Positions 41,633-50,625 are shown, counted from the first letter of the stretch. The stretch is 64,000 nt of DNA from an uncultured Nesterenkonia sp. (GCA_946222885.1 CAMIAK010000010.1:1-64000); one strand, 5' to 3'. The notes: generated by a model not told the origin, from the letters alone. A program made the numbers and translations.

Positions 41633-43054
41633 ATGAGCACTGATACCACGCAGCGGGCGGACTTGAGCACCCAGGATCAGGTTCCCCAGGAACAGGATCC
41701 GGTCAACCGGATGCCGCCGCTGCGCAAGGCGGTGCCGCTGGCAGTCCAGCACCTGCTGGCCATGTTCGTGGGCAACGCGGCCCCGCCGCTGATCGTGGCC
41801 ACCGCGATCGGCATGGCTGCCGGCGAGGTCACCCTGATGGTCCAGCTGGCCATGATCGTCTCCGGCGTGACCACGCTGTTGCAGACCCTGGGCGTGGGCC
41901 CGGTGGGCTCGCGGCTACCGGTCATGCAGGGCACCAGCTTCGCCTTCCTGGCGGTGGCGATCCCCATCGCCGAGGAGTTCGGCATCGGGGCGGTCTTCGG
42001 CGGCGCGTTCATCGCAGGCTTCGCCCAGATCTTCTTCGGCACCACGTTGCGTTGGATCTCTCCGCTCTTCCCGCCGTTGATCTGTGGGATCATCATCCTG
42101 ATCATCGGCGTCAAGCTCATGCCCACCGCAGTGGAATACGCGGGCGGCGGGGCGCCGGCCCAAGACGTCGGCGACTTCGGCTCTCTCCACTATTACGGCA
42201 TCGCCGCACTGGTCGTGGCGGTGACTGTGATCTGCAACCAGTTCGGCAGAGGGCTGGTCTCCGTGGCCGCCGTTCTCATCGGGCTGATCGCCGGCTACCT
42301 GGTGGCCGCTGTCTTCGGGATGGTCAGCTTCGATGCGGTAGCTGAGGCTAGTTGGTTCTTCGCGCCCCAGCCCCTGCATTTCGGTCTGGATTTCACCAGC
42401 GGGGCGATCATCGCCATCACAGTGCTGGCGCTGGCCAGCTCCATGGAGTCCATCGGAGACCTCACCGCCGTCGCCCGCACCGGTGTGGGCCGGGCCCCGA
42501 AGGCCCGCGAGCTCAGCGGCGGCGTGGTGGCAGACGGCGTCGGGACCTCAGTGGGCGCGCTCTTCGGTGCCATGCCCAACACCACCTTCAGCCAGAACAC
42601 CGGCGTCATCGCGCTCAGCGGAGTGGTCAGCCGCTTTGTGGTCGCCATGGCCGGAGGCATCCTGGTCCTGGCCGGCTTCGTCCCCAAGATCGCGGCCCTG
42701 TTCAACACGATTCCCTACGCTGTGCTGGGCGGTTCGGTCCTGGTCATGTTCTCCATGGTGGCTTCCGCCGGCATCCAGGTCATGGCCCCCGAGCTGACCA
42801 ACAGGCGTTCCCTGCTGATCCTGGCCGTCTCGCTGGGACTGGGCATCGGTTTCTCCTTCGCCCCGGGGGAGGCCACTGCTGCCTTCCACCCGGACATCGC
42901 GCTGCTGCTGAGCACCGGGATCGTGCCGGCAATGCTCTCCGCCGTCGTGCTGAACGCGGTGCTGCCCGCCTGTGCCCCTGAGAGCGACGCCGGCCCCACT
43001 CCCGACGAGGAGCAGGCCGCCGCCGCGGAACCCGTCTCACGAGACGCCGCGTGA
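41633..43054 (+). CDS. NCS2-family purine permease (urate/xanthine)
   Basis: A 473-residue nucleobase:cation symporter with about 12-14 helices. QHLLAMFVGNAAPPLIV, the QTLGVGPVGSRLPVMQGTSF segment and SMESIGDLTAVARTG with NTTFSQNTGVIALSGV are signatures of the xanthine/urate branch (PucJ/PucK/UacT). It has its own promoter with a GlnR-like box and a GAAAC-N4-GTTTC palindrome. Its C-terminal 40 residues are acidic. Urate or xanthine is the likely substrate; uracil is unlikely from the motif pattern. Confidence 0.93.
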   Translation: MSTDTTQRADLSTQDQVPQEQDPVNRMPPLRKAVPLAVQHLLAMFVGNAAPPLIVATAIGMAAGEVTLMVQLAMIVSGVTTLLQTLGVGPVGSRLPVMQGTSFAFLAVAIPIAEEFGIGAVFGGAFIAGFAQIFFGTTLRWISPLFPPLICGIIILIIGVKLMPTAVEYAGGGAPAQDVGDFGSLHYYGIAALVVAVTVICNQFGRGLVSVAAVLIGLIAGYLVAAVFGMVSFDAVAEASWFFAPQPLHFGLDFTSGAIIAITVLALASSMESIGDLTAVARTGVGRAPKARELSGGVVADGVGTSVGALFGAMPNTTFSQNTGVIALSGVVSRFVVAMAGGILVLAGFVPKIAALFNTIPYAVLGGSVLVMFSMVASAGIQVMAPELTNRRSLLILAVSLGLGIGFSFAPGEATAAFHPDIALLLSTGIVPAMLSAVVLNAVLPACAPESDAGPTPDEEQAAAAEPVSRDAA

Positions 43055-43131
43055 ACATCGATTCAATATGGGCGTCATACGGCAGCCGTAGGCTGGAGGC
43101 AGGCAGAGAGCGGGCAGAAAGGCAGTCACCG

Positions 43132-44541
43132 ATGATTCGTCATCTCATCGCGGAAGAAGTACTCGTGGAGGGGCGGTTCATCCCAGCCCGTGTGGAGATC
43201 CTCGACGGACGCATACTCTCCGTCCATGAGCTGGCCCCTGGGGAGACCCGGCGGCAGGCCGAGATCATCCGGGCCTCGGAGGTGACCGCCGGCGTCGGGA
43301 CCATGCGGGTGCGCGACGGCATCAAGGTGCTGCCCGGCAATGTGGACACCCACGTCCACATCAATGAGCCCGGACGCACCAGCTGGGAGGGCTTCGCCAC
43401 GGCGACGGCGGCCGCAGCCCTCGGCGGGGTGACCACTGTGGTGGACATGCCGCTGAACAGCATCCCGCCCACCGTCAGCACTGCCGCGCTGGGGGAGAAG
43501 CAGGCAGCCGCCCGGGGCCAGACCTACGTGGACACCGGGTTCTGGGGAGGGATCGTCCCCGGCAACACCGCGGAGCTGAAGCCGCTCTGGGAGGCCGGGG
43601 TCTTCGGGTTCAAATGCTTCCTGCTGCCCTCCGGGGTGGATGAGTTCCCGCCGGTCACCATCCCGCAGCTGCGCGAGGCGATGACGGAGGTGGCCTCCTT
43701 CGGCGGGCTGGTCATCGTCCATGCCGAGGACGCCGCCACCATCGAGGCCGCTCCCAGCACCCCGATGAGACGCTACAGCGACTGGGCCGGCACCCGCCCG
43801 CATGAGGCGGAGGTCCGGGCGATCACCGCGCTGATCGAGACCGTCCGGGAGACCGGCTGCCGGACCCACATCCTGCACCTGGCCTCCGCCCAGGCCCTGG
43901 ACATCATCAAGGAGGCCCGGGACGAGGGCCTGCCGCTGACGGTGGAGACCTGCCCGCACTACCTGTGCTTCGAGGCGGAGAAGATCCCCGACGGCGCGGC
44001 CGAGTTCAAGTGCTGCCCGCCCATCCGCGACGCCGGCAACCGAGAGGCCCTCTGGCAGGGCCTGCAGGACGGGCTGATCGACTGCATCGTCTCCGACCAC
44101 TCGCCGGCCACCTCCCGGGAGAAGTACCGCGGGGCACCGGACCTGCAGAAGGCCTGGGGCGGGATCTCCGGGCTGCAGGTCGGCTTCAACGCGGTGGTCC
44201 ACCACGCCCGTGAGCGCGGCATCGGGGTGGAGAAGGTCTCCCGGTGGATGGCCACGAACACCGCTGACCTGGTGCGGCTGCGCTCCAAGGGGGAGATCGC
44301 TGCCGGTCGCGACGCGGACTTTGCCTTCTACGACCCCAAGGAGACCCATGTGGTCTCCGCGCAGGGGTTGGCGCATAAGAATCCGGTCTCCGCCTATGAC
44401 GGACTGGAGCTGGTGGGCACAGTGGTGGGCTCCGTGCTGCGGGGGACCCAGCTGTTCTCCCACCTGGACACCACGGATCCGCTACCGTTGAAGGGCGCTT
44501 TCCTGACCAACGAGCTGTCCGCCGAAGGAGTCCCCGAGTGA
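43132..44541 (+). CDS. allB: Allantoinase
   Basis: A 469-residue amidohydrolase. The metal motif is NVDTHVHINEPGRTSWEGF, the carboxylated lysine lies in GFKCFL, and VETCPHYL and SDHSPATSREK are the later ligand segments. It opens allantoin to allantoate. I chose ATG 43132 because it starts the family fold. An in-frame GTG at 43051 would overlap the permease stop, but the 27 extra residues look unrelated and contain TAGGCT, a possible -10 box. It overlaps the adenine deaminase gene by 4 bp. Confidence 0.94.
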   Translation: MIRHLIAEEVLVEGRFIPARVEILDGRILSVHELAPGETRRQAEIIRASEVTAGVGTMRVRDGIKVLPGNVDTHVHINEPGRTSWEGFATATAAAALGGVTTVVDMPLNSIPPTVSTAALGEKQAAARGQTYVDTGFWGGIVPGNTAELKPLWEAGVFGFKCFLLPSGVDEFPPVTIPQLREAMTEVASFGGLVIVHAEDAATIEAAPSTPMRRYSDWAGTRPHEAEVRAITALIETVRETGCRTHILHLASAQALDIIKEARDEGLPLTVETCPHYLCFEAEKIPDGAAEFKCCPPIRDAGNREALWQGLQDGLIDCIVSDHSPATSREKYRGAPDLQKAWGGISGLQVGFNAVVHHARERGIGVEKVSRWMATNTADLVRLRSKGEIAAGRDADFAFYDPKETHVVSAQGLAHKNPVSAYDGLELVGTVVGSVLRGTQLFSHLDTTDPLPLKGAFLTNELSAEGVPE

Positions 44542-45533
44542 GATTCGACCCGCCCGCCGCCGAGCTGCACATCCACATCGAGGGGACCCTGGAGCCGGAG
44601 CTCATCTATACGCTGGCGGAGCGCAGCGGCACACAGCTGCCCTACCGGGACATCGAGGATCTGCGCTCGCGCTACGAGTTCGACGACCTGCAGTCCTTCC
44701 TGGACCTCTACTACGCGAATATGCAGGTGCTGCAGACTCAGCAGGACTTCGCCGATATGACCGCCGCCTACCTGGGGCGTGCGGCGGCCGGGGGAGTGCG
44801 GCATGTGGAGCTGTTCTTCGACCCGCAGGCCCACCTGGTGCGCGGTGTGGAGCTGAAGACCGTCGTGGACGGCATCGCCTCGGTGCTCTCGGAGAGCGAG
44901 GAGCGCTTCGGGGTCAGCACCTCGCTGATCGCCTGCTTCCTGCGCGACCGGGACCCGCAGGAGGCGCTCTCCGTGCTGGAGGACCTGCTGGAGATGGAGG
45001 CGCCGATCATCGGCGTCGGGCTGGACTCTGCGGAACGCGACTATCCGCCGCGGCTCTTCCAGGAGGTCTTCGAACTCGCCGCCCGGCACGGACTGCGCCG
45101 GGTCGCCCACGCCGGGGAGGAGGGTCCCGCCCCCTATGTGTGGGAGGCACTGGAGGTGCTCGGCGTCGAGCGTGTGGACCACGGGGTGCGCAGCCTGGAG
45201 GACCCGGAGCTGGTGAAGCACCTGGCCGAGCAGCAGGTCCCGCTGACCGTGTGCCCGCTCTCCAACGTCCGGCTCAAGGGCGTGTCCTCGCTGGCCGAGC
45301 ATCCGCTGCCGCAGCTGGTGGAGGCGGGTCTGCTGGTCAGCATCAACTCTGATGACCCGGCCTACTTCGGAGGGTACGTGGAGGACAACTTCCGGGCGAT
45401 CGCCGAGCAGTTCGACCTGGACGCGGGGGATCTGGCGCAGTTGGCGAAGAATTCGATCGCCTCCAGCTTCGCGGGGGAGGAGCGGCAGCGCGAGCTCACC
45501 GCCGCCGTCGACGCCTGGCTGGCCGAGGCCTGA
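44538..45533 (+). CDS. Adenine deaminase (adenosine deaminase superfamily)
   Basis: A 331-residue TIM-barrel deaminase. ELHIHIEGTLEPELIYTLAE is the first metal motif, AHAGEEGPAPYVWEAL and RVDHGVRSLED the central ones, and CPLSNVRLKGV and INSDDPAYFGGYVEDNF the last. These match bacterial adenine deaminases of the Aah1/PA0148 type more than true adenosine deaminases. It would convert adenine to hypoxanthine for the xanthine dehydrogenase. The GTG start overlaps the allantoinase stop. Many pipelines would call it adenosine deaminase. Confidence 0.85.
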   Translation: MRFDPPAAELHIHIEGTLEPELIYTLAERSGTQLPYRDIEDLRSRYEFDDLQSFLDLYYANMQVLQTQQDFADMTAAYLGRAAAGGVRHVELFFDPQAHLVRGVELKTVVDGIASVLSESEERFGVSTSLIACFLRDRDPQEALSVLEDLLEMEAPIIGVGLDSAERDYPPRLFQEVFELAARHGLRRVAHAGEEGPAPYVWEALEVLGVERVDHGVRSLEDPELVKHLAEQQVPLTVCPLSNVRLKGVSSLAEHPLPQLVEAGLLVSINSDDPAYFGGYVEDNFRAIAEQFDLDAGDLAQLAKNSIASSFAGEERQRELTAAVDAWLAEA

Positions 45534-45539
45534 GCCGGG

Positions 45540-45608
45540 TTGTGTGGGCACTTTATGGCGTTCTCAGCCCTGGAACCAGCCGGAGAGCGCCATAAAGTGC
45601 CCACACAA
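45540..45608. repeat. Long perfect inverted repeat (REP/MITE-like or terminator)
   Basis: Two 21-nt arms, 45540-45560 and 45588-45608, are exact reverse complements. The 27-nt centre holds a smaller CTGGAACCAG palindrome, so the unit can form a cruciform. It starts just after the adenine deaminase stop and its right arm reaches the first possible start codon of the MocA-like gene. The arm TGGGCACTTTATGGCG is AT-richer than the surroundings. Confidence 0.75.
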
Positions 45609-45616
45609 TGGAGCGC

Positions 45617-46300
45617 ATGAGCACGACGGCGACCATCATCCTCGCGGCCGGGGCCGGCCGGCGGCTCGGCGGGAGGAGCAAGGCGCTGCTGCGGCTCCCA
45701 GAGGGGGAGATGCTCGGCATACGCGCGGTGCGCTGCGCCCTGGCCGCGGAGACCGTGCCGGTTCTGGTGCTCGGCTACGAGGCTGAAGACACGGAGCGCA
45801 CTCTGCGCGAGGCCGGCCCGGAGCTGATGGAGCAGACCCTGGTGCTCCACGCCGAGGACTGGGAGGTGGGGCTCTCGGCGTCGTTCCGTGCCGGTGTGGG
45901 AGCAGCCCGCGACGCCGGCCTCTCTCGCTGCGCGGTGCTGCTGGTGGACCAGCCCGGGATCGGGGAACAGGCGCTCGCCGCTGTGCTGGCTGAGCATGAG
46001 CCCGGGCGGATCACCCGAGGGGCGGTGGAGTTCCGGCCCTCCCACCCGGTAGTGCTGGAGATGCCCGACGCGCTCGCCGCGGCGGAGACGGCAGCGGGGG
46101 ACGAGGGTGCGCGGGCCTATCTGCGGGAGCACGCGGTCCGGGTGGATCCGGTCGACATCACCGACCTCGCCGAGGACGCCGACCTGGACACCCCGGAGGA
46201 CCTGGCGCGGTGGGAGAGAATCAGCTGTCCCCGCGCTAGGGCCGTGAGCTCGGCGTCGTGGAGCAGAGGATCTGCGCCTCCGCAGTCACCCGCACGTTGA
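45617..46300 (+). CDS. MocA-like molybdenum cofactor cytidylyltransferase
   Basis: A 227-residue NTP-transferase. The nucleotide-binding loop is IILAAGAGRRLGGRSKALLR, and LLVDQPGIGEQAL is the metal-binding motif. It most likely attaches CMP to molybdopterin for the xanthine dehydrogenase encoded 8 kb downstream. ATG 45617 is preferred to ATG 45608, which lies in the inverted repeat. The C-terminal ~25 residues after DTPEDLARWE are Arg/Ser-rich and overlap the convergent regulator gene by 65 bp, which is unusual. Confidence 0.85.
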   Translation: MSTTATIILAAGAGRRLGGRSKALLRLPEGEMLGIRAVRCALAAETVPVLVLGYEAEDTERTLREAGPELMEQTLVLHAEDWEVGLSASFRAGVGAARDAGLSRCAVLLVDQPGIGEQALAAVLAEHEPGRITRGAVEFRPSHPVVLEMPDALAAAETAAGDEGARAYLREHAVRVDPVDITDLAEDADLDTPEDLARWERISCPRARAVSSASWSRGSAPPQSPAR

Positions 46301-46778
46301 CCCGGAAGACGCTGCGGGCGTCCACCGCGTCCCCCTGCCTGAGGTCGTACCGGGTGCCGTCCACGGTGACCTCGGCCTGGCCGCGCAGCACGGTCAGGAA
46401 GCAGTCCCGGTCCTGCAGCGGCAGCGGGAAGTCGAAGGAGTCCTCCTCATCGAAGCTGCCGACCATGATCCGGGTCTCCAGGGAGGGATGGGAGAGCTCG
46501 CGCCACCCCTCCTGCGCGGTGGGCAGCCGGGAGGACTGGACCACCAGCTGGTCCTCGTCCCGGGTCAGCTCCGCCAGGCTGATCCTCAGCGCCGCGGCCA
46601 CCTTGGCCAGCAGCGGGATCGAGGCGATGGAGAGTCCGTTCTCGATGTTGGAGAGGTGGGAGACCGAGATGTCGGCACGGCGTGCCACCTGGGTCAGGGT
46701 CAGGCGGGCGTCCTTGCGGCGCCGGCGGATCGCCTCGCCGATGCGGTAGGCCAGCTGGTCGGATCCCATCTGCCTCAC
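46236..46778 (-). CDS. XRE-family regulator with C-terminal cupin domain (downstream of pair)
   Basis: A 180-residue regulator. The helix-turn-helix is LTQVARRADISVSHLSNIEN and a cupin sensor domain covers residues ~90-175 (RDCFLTVLRGQAEVTVDGTR). The GTG 46778 overlaps the stop of the other XRE-cupin gene by 4 bp; an ATG three codons later is possible. It is closely coupled to its neighbour. The ligand is unknown. Its 3' end overlaps the convergent MocA gene. Confidence 0.88.
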   Translation of the reverse strand: MRQMGSDQLAYRIGEAIRRRRKDARLTLTQVARRADISVSHLSNIENGLSIASIPLLAKVAAALRISLAELTRDEDQLVVQSSRLPTAQEGWRELSHPSLETRIMVGSFDEEDSFDFPLPLQDRDCFLTVLRGQAEVTVDGTRYDLRQGDAVDARSVFRVNVRVTAEAQILCSTTPSSRP

Positions 46779-47389
46779 CGCACCAGAGCCGGGGCGACGA
46801 TCCAGAGCATCTCCACCCCGTCGACGCCGTCGTCGATGGAGAGGACGTGCTCCGGGTGGGAGGAGTAGTGCAGGGAGTCTCCGGGGCGCAGGCTGAAGGT
46901 CTCCTTGTCGAAGGAGAAGGTGACCTCCCCGCGCAGCAGGAGGCAGAACCGTTCACCCACGTACCGGTAGGTCGCACTGGCGTCGATCTCGGTGAACTCG
47001 TGGCGCAGGGCGGTGTAGGAGGGGTTGTCCAGGCGTGAGGAGAGCAGCGAATAGGACTCGGTGCTGGACTCGGAGAGGCGCAGGTTGTTGGGGGCGTCGG
47101 CGCGGTGGACTGTGACCTCGGGTTCGACCTCGCGCGGGAAGAACGCGGAGACGTCCACCCGCAGGACTGCTGCCAGGGTGCTGAGCGCGCTGAGGCTCGG
47201 GACCGTCGTCGAGGTCTCCACCGCAGAGATGTAGCCCTCGCTGTAGCCGCCCTGATCGGCGAGGTCCGCCAGTGTCATTCCGCGGTTCTTGCGCAGCTCA
47301 CGGATGCGGGCCCCCAGGTTGCTGAGCACCCACTCTGTCTCCGAAGGCCCCTGGTCAGGGGCCTGGCTGTCTGTCGTGTCCCGACTCAT
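46775..47389 (-). CDS. XRE-family regulator with C-terminal cupin domain (first of pair)
   Basis: A 204-residue regulator with helix-turn-helix MTLADLADQGGYSEGYISAV and a C-terminal cupin (FCLLLRGEVTFSFDKETF, PGDSLHYSSHPEH). It is divergent from the ABM-domain and peptide-ABC genes, whose promoter region holds two inverted repeats. Control of that divergent operon is the simplest reading. The two XRE-cupin proteins differ substantially, so they are not a recent duplication. Confidence 0.9.
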   Translation of the reverse strand: MSRDTTDSQAPDQGPSETEWVLSNLGARIRELRKNRGMTLADLADQGGYSEGYISAVETSTTVPSLSALSTLAAVLRVDVSAFFPREVEPEVTVHRADAPNNLRLSESSTESYSLLSSRLDNPSYTALRHEFTEIDASATYRYVGERFCLLLRGEVTFSFDKETFSLRPGDSLHYSSHPEHVLSIDDGVDGVEMLWIVAPALVR

Positions 47390-47432
47390 GTCCTCCGCTT
47401 TCGCCGTCGTGCGCGGATGAGCGCGAGATAAG

Positions 47433-47547
47433 CCTAACCGCCGTTGCGGCGTCCACCATCGTTTCTGCGCCGCCTTATGTTTCGGTTAGGTAAAACTTCA
47501 TCTAGGGGATAGTGAAAGTAGTGACTATCGCTATACATAGGTATAGC
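47433..47547. promoter_or_regulatory. Divergent promoter region with two inverted repeats
   Basis: CCTAACCG (47433-47440) and CGGTTAGG (47483-47490) form an 8-bp inverted pair 42 bp apart. GCTATAC-ATAG-GTATAGC (47530-47547) is an 18-bp perfect operator-like palindrome 40 bp before the ABM-gene ATG. TAGGCT near 47430-47437 could be the -10 box for the XRE genes on the minus strand. Confidence 0.55.
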
Positions 47548-47587
47548 TTTGCTCATACAGAAATTCCCGGAGAGTGGAGCCCCTCAC

Positions 47588-47914
47588 ATGATCAGAACCT
47601 TTTTGTCGCTCGACACCAAACCCGGCCAGCGCGATGCGCTGATCCGCTGGTACAAGGAGTCGGGGGCCCTCGAGAAGGCCGTGGAGTACGTCGGCTGCCT
47701 CTCCACCGAGCTCTACCCCGACGGCGACGACGAGAACCGTCTGCTGGTCACCGCGCTGTGGGAGTCCGCCGAGGACTATGACCGCTGGGTCGCCCACCCC
47801 TGGCGGCAGTCCACCACCGATGAGATCAACCAGTACCTCCAGGAGGGCTTCAGTCCGAAGTCCCGGGGCTCGGTCCTGGAGAGCATCCACCACGCGAGGC
47901 TCGCTGCGCGCTGA
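47588..47914 (+). CDS. Antibiotic biosynthesis monooxygenase (ABM) domain protein
   Basis: A 108-residue small ferredoxin-like-fold protein. MIRTFLSLDTKPGQRDALIR and LLVTALWESAEDYDRWVAHP match the ABM/quinol-monooxygenase fold, which often acts as a small oxidase or ligand-binding protein. ATG 47588 starts the fold. It is the first gene of the operon with the peptide-type ABC importer, separated by 54 bp from the binding-protein gene. Its substrate is unknown. Confidence 0.75.
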   Translation: MIRTFLSLDTKPGQRDALIRWYKESGALEKAVEYVGCLSTELYPDGDDENRLLVTALWESAEDYDRWVAHPWRQSTTDEINQYLQEGFSPKSRGSVLESIHHARLAAR

Positions 47915-47968
47915 GCCCGAAGAGACCACCAGCTCGCACCCACCACACCTGTTGAGAAGAGGAATCCC

Positions 47969-49555
47969 ATGTCTGCATCCATGACCCGCAGGGCCGTGAC
48001 GCTCGGCCTGGCCGGCGCTCTGACCCTCACCGCCTGCTCGGGCGGGAACACCGCCGCATCCGACGACGGCGCTGAGGGCCCCGGCGAGACGCTCGTCATC
48101 GACACCGCCTTCTCCCTGGAGACCGGCGACCCGGGGCGCAACTACGTGCCCACCGGCTCCACCGTGCTGCACCCCATGTACGAGACCCTGCTGACCTTCG
48201 AGGGCGACGACGAGTCCGAGCCGGTCCCCGGCCTGGCCACCATGGAGGTCAACGACGACGCGACCGAGTTCACCTTCACCCTGGAGGAGGGGCGGGTCTT
48301 CTCCGACGGCACGCCCATCGACGCCGACGACGTCGTCTTCTCCTTCGAACGGCTGAAGGGGATGGAGGCATCCAAGGCCAACCATCTGGTGGTCGACATC
48401 GACATCGAGAAGGTCGACGACATGACCGTGCGGATGACCACCGAGGAGCCCTATCTGCAGCTCCCGGCCATCGTCACCAACCCCGCGCTCTCGGTGCTGA
48501 ACTCCGAGGTCGTCGAGGAGAACGGCGTGACCACCGATGACTCGGACGAGGCCGAAGAGTTCCTCAACAGCACCTCTGCCGGCTCCGGGCCGTACCAGCT
48601 GGAGGAGTTCGACCTGACCTCCCAGGTGGCTCTGGTCCCCAATGAGGAGTACAACGGCGACCAGCCGGCAGAGTTCGAGCGGATCGTGGTGCGCAACGTC
48701 TCCGAGGCGGCCACCCAGCTGACCAACCTGCGCGGCGGAGACTCCCACCTGGCACTGGACCTCTCCGGGGATCAGGTCGCGGAGCTCGGCGATGACTTCG
48801 ACATCACTGCCGGCCCCGGTGCCCAGACCATCTTCCTGATGGTCAACCAGGACGAGGAGGTCTTCGAGGACCTCGCGAACCCCGAGTTCGCCGAAGCGGT
48901 GCGCTACGCGCTGGACTACGACTCCTTGCTGGAGCTCGCCGGCGACGGAGCGGCCCAGGCCACCGGCGTCATCCCGCCGATGTTCCTCGGCGCCCCGGAG
49001 GAAGGCGTGGAGCAGGACCTCGACCGCGCCGCCGAGGCTCTGGAAGCCTCCGGCTACGACGGCCAGACCGTCACGCTGCGGTTCCCGAACGACCAGCCCA
49101 TCGGTGGCGTGGACTTCACCACCTTGGGGGAGCGGGTCCAGTCCCAGCTGGGCGAGGCCGGCATCGAGGTGGAGCTGGCCCCGGCGCCGTTCGCCTCGGA
49201 GATCGACCCCTATGTGGACGGCACTGTCGACTTCGGCATGTGGTACTGGGGTCCCGACTTCGCGGACTCCTCCTCCTTCCTGCCCTTCGGCCCGGACCAG
49301 ACGGTCGGCACCCGCAGCGGCTGGACCGCCGAGGACAACCCGGAGATCGCTGAGCTGGTGACTCAGGCCAGCACCGCCACCGATATGGAGGAGCGCGAAC
49401 AGGCCTTCGAGGACTACGCCGCCGCCATGCAGGAGGAGGGGCCGTTCATCCCGCTGCTGGTCCCGGCGCGCAGCTTTGCCTCCTCCGGCGTCGAGGGCGT
49501 CTCCTACAACTCGAACTGGACCATCGACATCGCTGAGCTCCGTCCGGCGGACTGA
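47969..49555 (+). CDS. ABC solute-binding lipoprotein, peptide/nickel type
   Basis: A 528-residue SBP_bac_5 lipoprotein with lipobox LTLTAC (Cys23). The mature domain has GRVFSDGTPIDADDVVFSFE and PYQLEEFDL, typical of DppA/OppA-like proteins, which bind peptides, nickel or other small organic molecules. The mature part is very acidic. It heads the five-gene ABC importer. The location in a purine cluster leaves a purine-related ligand open, but the M24 peptidase at the end favours peptides. Confidence 0.9.
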   Translation: MSASMTRRAVTLGLAGALTLTACSGGNTAASDDGAEGPGETLVIDTAFSLETGDPGRNYVPTGSTVLHPMYETLLTFEGDDESEPVPGLATMEVNDDATEFTFTLEEGRVFSDGTPIDADDVVFSFERLKGMEASKANHLVVDIDIEKVDDMTVRMTTEEPYLQLPAIVTNPALSVLNSEVVEENGVTTDDSDEAEEFLNSTSAGSGPYQLEEFDLTSQVALVPNEEYNGDQPAEFERIVVRNVSEAATQLTNLRGGDSHLALDLSGDQVAELGDDFDITAGPGAQTIFLMVNQDEEVFEDLANPEFAEAVRYALDYDSLLELAGDGAAQATGVIPPMFLGAPEEGVEQDLDRAAEALEASGYDGQTVTLRFPNDQPIGGVDFTTLGERVQSQLGEAGIEVELAPAPFASEIDPYVDGTVDFGMWYWGPDFADSSSFLPFGPDQTVGTRSGWTAEDNPEIAELVTQASTATDMEEREQAFEDYAAAMQEEGPFIPLLVPARSFASSGVEGVSYNSNWTIDIAELRPAD

Positions 49556-49560
49556 CCTCG

Positions 49561-50625
49561 ATGACTGCAGCTCCCACCCGTGCAGCGCGGAGCCGGAAGA
49601 CCGGCTCCGCGCTGCCGCGCTACCTGCTCCGCCGCCTGGGCACCTCCATCGTGCTGCTGGTCGGCGTCACCCTGGTGACCTTCGTGCTCACCGCGCTGGT
49701 GCCCGGCGACCCGATCGCCGCGGCCCTGGGCGAAGGCGCCATCCAGAACGAGGCCACTGTCCAGGCCTACCGCGAGCGCTACGGCATGGACCGTTCGTTG
49801 CCGGAGCGCTACGTGCTCTACCTGGCCGCCCTGCTGCAGGGTGACCTGGGCACGTCCATCCGGACCAGCCGCCCGGTGGCCGAGGAGCTCTCCACCGCCC
49901 TGCCGGCGACCGTCGAGGTCGCCTTCTGGGCGATCATCGTCTCCCTCGCCGTGGCGCTGGTCATGGGCACTGTGGCCGCCTACCGCGCCGGGCGGATCTC
50001 CGACCAGATCGTCCGCGTGGTCTCCCTGGTCGGGCTGAGCGTGCCCACCTTCTGGTTGGCGATCATGGTCTACCGGCTCTTCTTCATGGAGCTGGGCTGG
50101 GCGCCGGGATCCGGCCGGCTCTCCCCGGCGCTGAGTCCGCCGCCGCAGTTCACCGGTCTGTACCTGGTGGACTTCGCCCTCGACGGCGATCCGGTGGGCT
50201 TCATCGACGCCGCTGCCCACCTGGTGCTGCCGGTGCTGGTGCTCTCACTGTTCACCATCGGCCTGCTGACCCGTTTCATCCGAACTTCGGTGCTCGAGGT
50301 GCTCTCCACCGACTACATCCGTGCCGCGCGGGCCAAGGGCCTTCCGGGCCGGCGGATCGTGCTGGGCTACCTGCTGCGCGGGGCCTCGCTGCCGATCCTG
50401 ACCATGGTCGGCATCGCCTTCGGGGCGCTGCTCTCGGGCACTGTGCTGGTGGAGGCGGTCTTCGCCTGGCCGGGCCTGGGCACCTACGCCTACTACGCGG
50501 CGATCAACCTGGACCTGCCCGCCGTGATGGGCGTGGGCCTCGTGGTCGGCGTCGTCTATGTGGTGATCAACCTGATCGTGGACCTGCTGTACGGGGTCCT
50601 GGACCCGAGAGTGAGGCTCGGATGA
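49561..50625 (+). CDS. Peptide-type ABC transporter permease (DppB-like)
   Basis: A 354-residue permease with six helices. LLRRLGTSIVLLVGVTLVTF opens the fold and YIRAARAKGLPGRRIVLGYL is the EAA loop. It starts 5 bp after the binding-protein gene and overlaps the next permease by 4 bp. Confidence 0.93.
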   Translation: MTAAPTRAARSRKTGSALPRYLLRRLGTSIVLLVGVTLVTFVLTALVPGDPIAAALGEGAIQNEATVQAYRERYGMDRSLPERYVLYLAALLQGDLGTSIRTSRPVAEELSTALPATVEVAFWAIIVSLAVALVMGTVAAYRAGRISDQIVRVVSLVGLSVPTFWLAIMVYRLFFMELGWAPGSGRLSPALSPPPQFTGLYLVDFALDGDPVGFIDAAAHLVLPVLVLSLFTIGLLTRFIRTSVLEVLSTDYIRAARAKGLPGRRIVLGYLLRGASLPILTMVGIAFGALLSGTVLVEAVFAWPGLGTYAYYAAINLDLPAVMGVGLVVGVVYVVINLIVDLLYGVLDPRVRLG

